Below, piece by piece: positions 6,542 through 7,067 of a stretch of 7,067 bases of DNA; within the stretch, counting starts at the first letter, position 1, and every line of letters begins with the position of its first letter. A program made the translations under genes and the position numbers. The DNA is from an uncultured Rhodoferax sp. GTDB lineage: Bacteria > Pseudomonadota > Gammaproteobacteria > Burkholderiales > Burkholderiaceae_C. Under the pieces are notes generated by a model. The model worked only from the letters and a program-made list of their open reading frames with translations. It did not search any database and was not told the origin of the DNA. Location of the stretch: positions 1-7,067 of the forward strand of contig CAKZJN010000207.1 in assembly GCA_936943465.1 (NCBI GenBank). Reading direction: 5' to 3'.

Positions 6542-6570
6542 AGTATCTTCAGCAAAGCTAGGACGGTCAA
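6542..6570 (-). promoter_or_regulatory. Sigma70-type promoter of the HDOD operon
   Basis: On the minus strand TTGACC (bases 6570-6565) is followed after exactly 17 bases by GATACT (6547-6542). This matches the TTGACA/TATAAT consensus in 5 of 6 and 4 of 6 positions. Transcription would begin near 6535, giving a leader of about 19 bases before the HDOD ATG at 6516. This is the best promoter-like element I found in the window. It was identified by eye, not scored. Confidence 0.55.
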
Positions 6571-6721
6571 CAACAAGCATGCCTACCACCCGCCACCCGG
6601 CCACGACCGTTGGCGGATTCAGACACTTTAACTCTGTGTTGGCACGCGCACTATTTGTTAAAGTGGCTTAAGAATCCCGCTTTTGCGGTGAATCGCGACC
6701 TACCAAGACAATCGAACAGCC
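6571..6721. promoter_or_regulatory. Upstream region of the sensor gene with small inverted repeats
   Basis: Between the HDOD promoter and the sensor start there is no gene. CCGCCA (6590-6595) and TGGCGG (6611-6616) form a 6-bp inverted repeat with a 15-base loop, and CCGC-TTTT-GCGG (6677-6688) forms a small hairpin in what would be the sensor's mRNA leader. No convincing plus-strand promoter was found; TTGGCA at about 6640 has only 14 bases before TAAAGT. The region presumably carries the sensor promoter and any shared regulation with the HDOD operon. Confidence 0.3.
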
Positions 6722-7067
6722 ATGCCACAGCACCGCGCCATCACGGCCCGAGAACTCATTCTTCTGGGATATTCGGTCGCGGTTGTGGCGATCGCCTTGT
6801 TCTACTTCACCTTTGCCAGCAGCACCAAGGAGCTGAGGCAAGTCAGTGAAAACCTCTTCCACCACCCATTCACGGTGCACAGCGCTGCGGCGGACATCAA
6901 GGCCTCGCTCCATCAGATCCGAGGTGAAACGCTCTTGATGGTTGTCTTGCGCATGCGCCCTGACGATTGGGATGCATCTACCGCAAAAATCAGAAAACTC
7001 GAAACACAAACCCACGAAAACCTGACCCTCCTAAGGCGCAGTTTTCTAGGCGACATGTCCCGAGTCG
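6722..7067 (+). CDS. Membrane-anchored sensor protein, N-terminal fragment (truncated by window end)
   Basis: An open frame of 115 codons starts at ATG 6722 and runs off the window without a stop. A stop (TGA) lies in frame 11 codons upstream with no ATG, GTG or TTG start between, which fixes this start. Residues 1-10 are a short cytoplasmic lead, 11-33 a single membrane helix (ELILLGYSVAVVAIALFYFT and on), and the rest an amphipathic, probably periplasmic helical segment containing LFHHPFTVHSAAADIKASL at about 45-63. That L(F/Y)-x-HPFTV-x-x-A pattern is, as I recall, typical of the four-helix-bundle input domain of bacterial sensors such as chemoreceptors, hybrid histidine kinases and diguanylate cyclases. 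The output domain lies beyond the window, so the class cannot be decided. It is divergent from the HDOD gene, which fits a local signalling locus. Confidence 0.75.
   Translation, partial: MPQHRAITARELILLGYSVAVVAIALFYFTFASSTKELRQVSENLFHHPFTVHSAAADIKASLHQIRGETLLMVVLRMRPDDWDASTAKIRKLETQTHENLTLLRRSFLGDMSRV

Noticed and set aside
6640..6660. TTGGCACG resembling a sigma54 -24 element upstream of the sensor gene
   Set aside because: The required TTGC -12 element is not at the correct spacing; the nearest TTTG is too far downstream.
1..7067. Mobile elements, CRISPR arrays, tRNA/rRNA genes, or defence islands
   Set aside because: No transposase or integrase motif, repeat array, terminal repeats or RNA gene was seen on either strand.

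Overview
The window looks like ordinary chromosome from a betaproteobacterium, most likely of the order Burkholderiales and perhaps a Comamonadaceae member (Rhodoferax/Polaromonas-like). This rests on the moderately high G+C, the close spacing of genes, and the style of the TsaD, YbiB and HDOD proteins. The genus is inferred, because no rRNA or other taxonomic marker is present. I see no tRNA, rRNA, CRISPR array, insertion sequence, integrase or phage gene.

Layout, left to right. (1) The last 28 codons of a small heat-shock protein (Hsp20/alpha-crystallin type), on +. (2) tsaD on -, the tRNA t6A37-modification subunit, convergent with the Hsp20 gene. (3) A two-part GNAT N-acetyltransferase on +, divergent from tsaD. 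(4) A small uncharacterised protein of 137 residues with a very basic, Pro/Ala-rich tail, on - and convergent with the GNAT gene. (5) ybiB on +, a TrpD2-family nucleic-acid-binding protein, divergent from gene 4. (6) Three genes on - that read 6516 to 3453 as a likely operon: an HDOD signalling protein, an exported creatininase-family protein with altered metal-motif residues, and an exported YVTN-type beta-propeller protein that starts 3 or 21 bases after the creatininase stop. (7) The first 115 codons of a membrane sensor protein on +, divergent from the HDOD gene and cut off by the window end.

How the genes relate. tsaD and ybiB are housekeeping or nucleic-acid-related genes. The creatininase/propeller pair is the most interesting part: both products carry signal peptides, they are translationally close, and neither has an assigned substrate. 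The HDOD gene upstream has a good sigma70-type promoter (TTGACC, 17 bases, GATACT) and probably transcribes the whole trio. It shares a 205-base upstream region with the truncated sensor, which suggests a local signalling locus.

The gene order is very compact. Three convergent pairs are separated by only 9, 6 and 5 bases, with no classical Rho-independent terminator. One of these junctions is a perfect 6-bp hairpin whose arms contain the stop codons of both genes. There is no gene-free stretch longer than about 205 bases.
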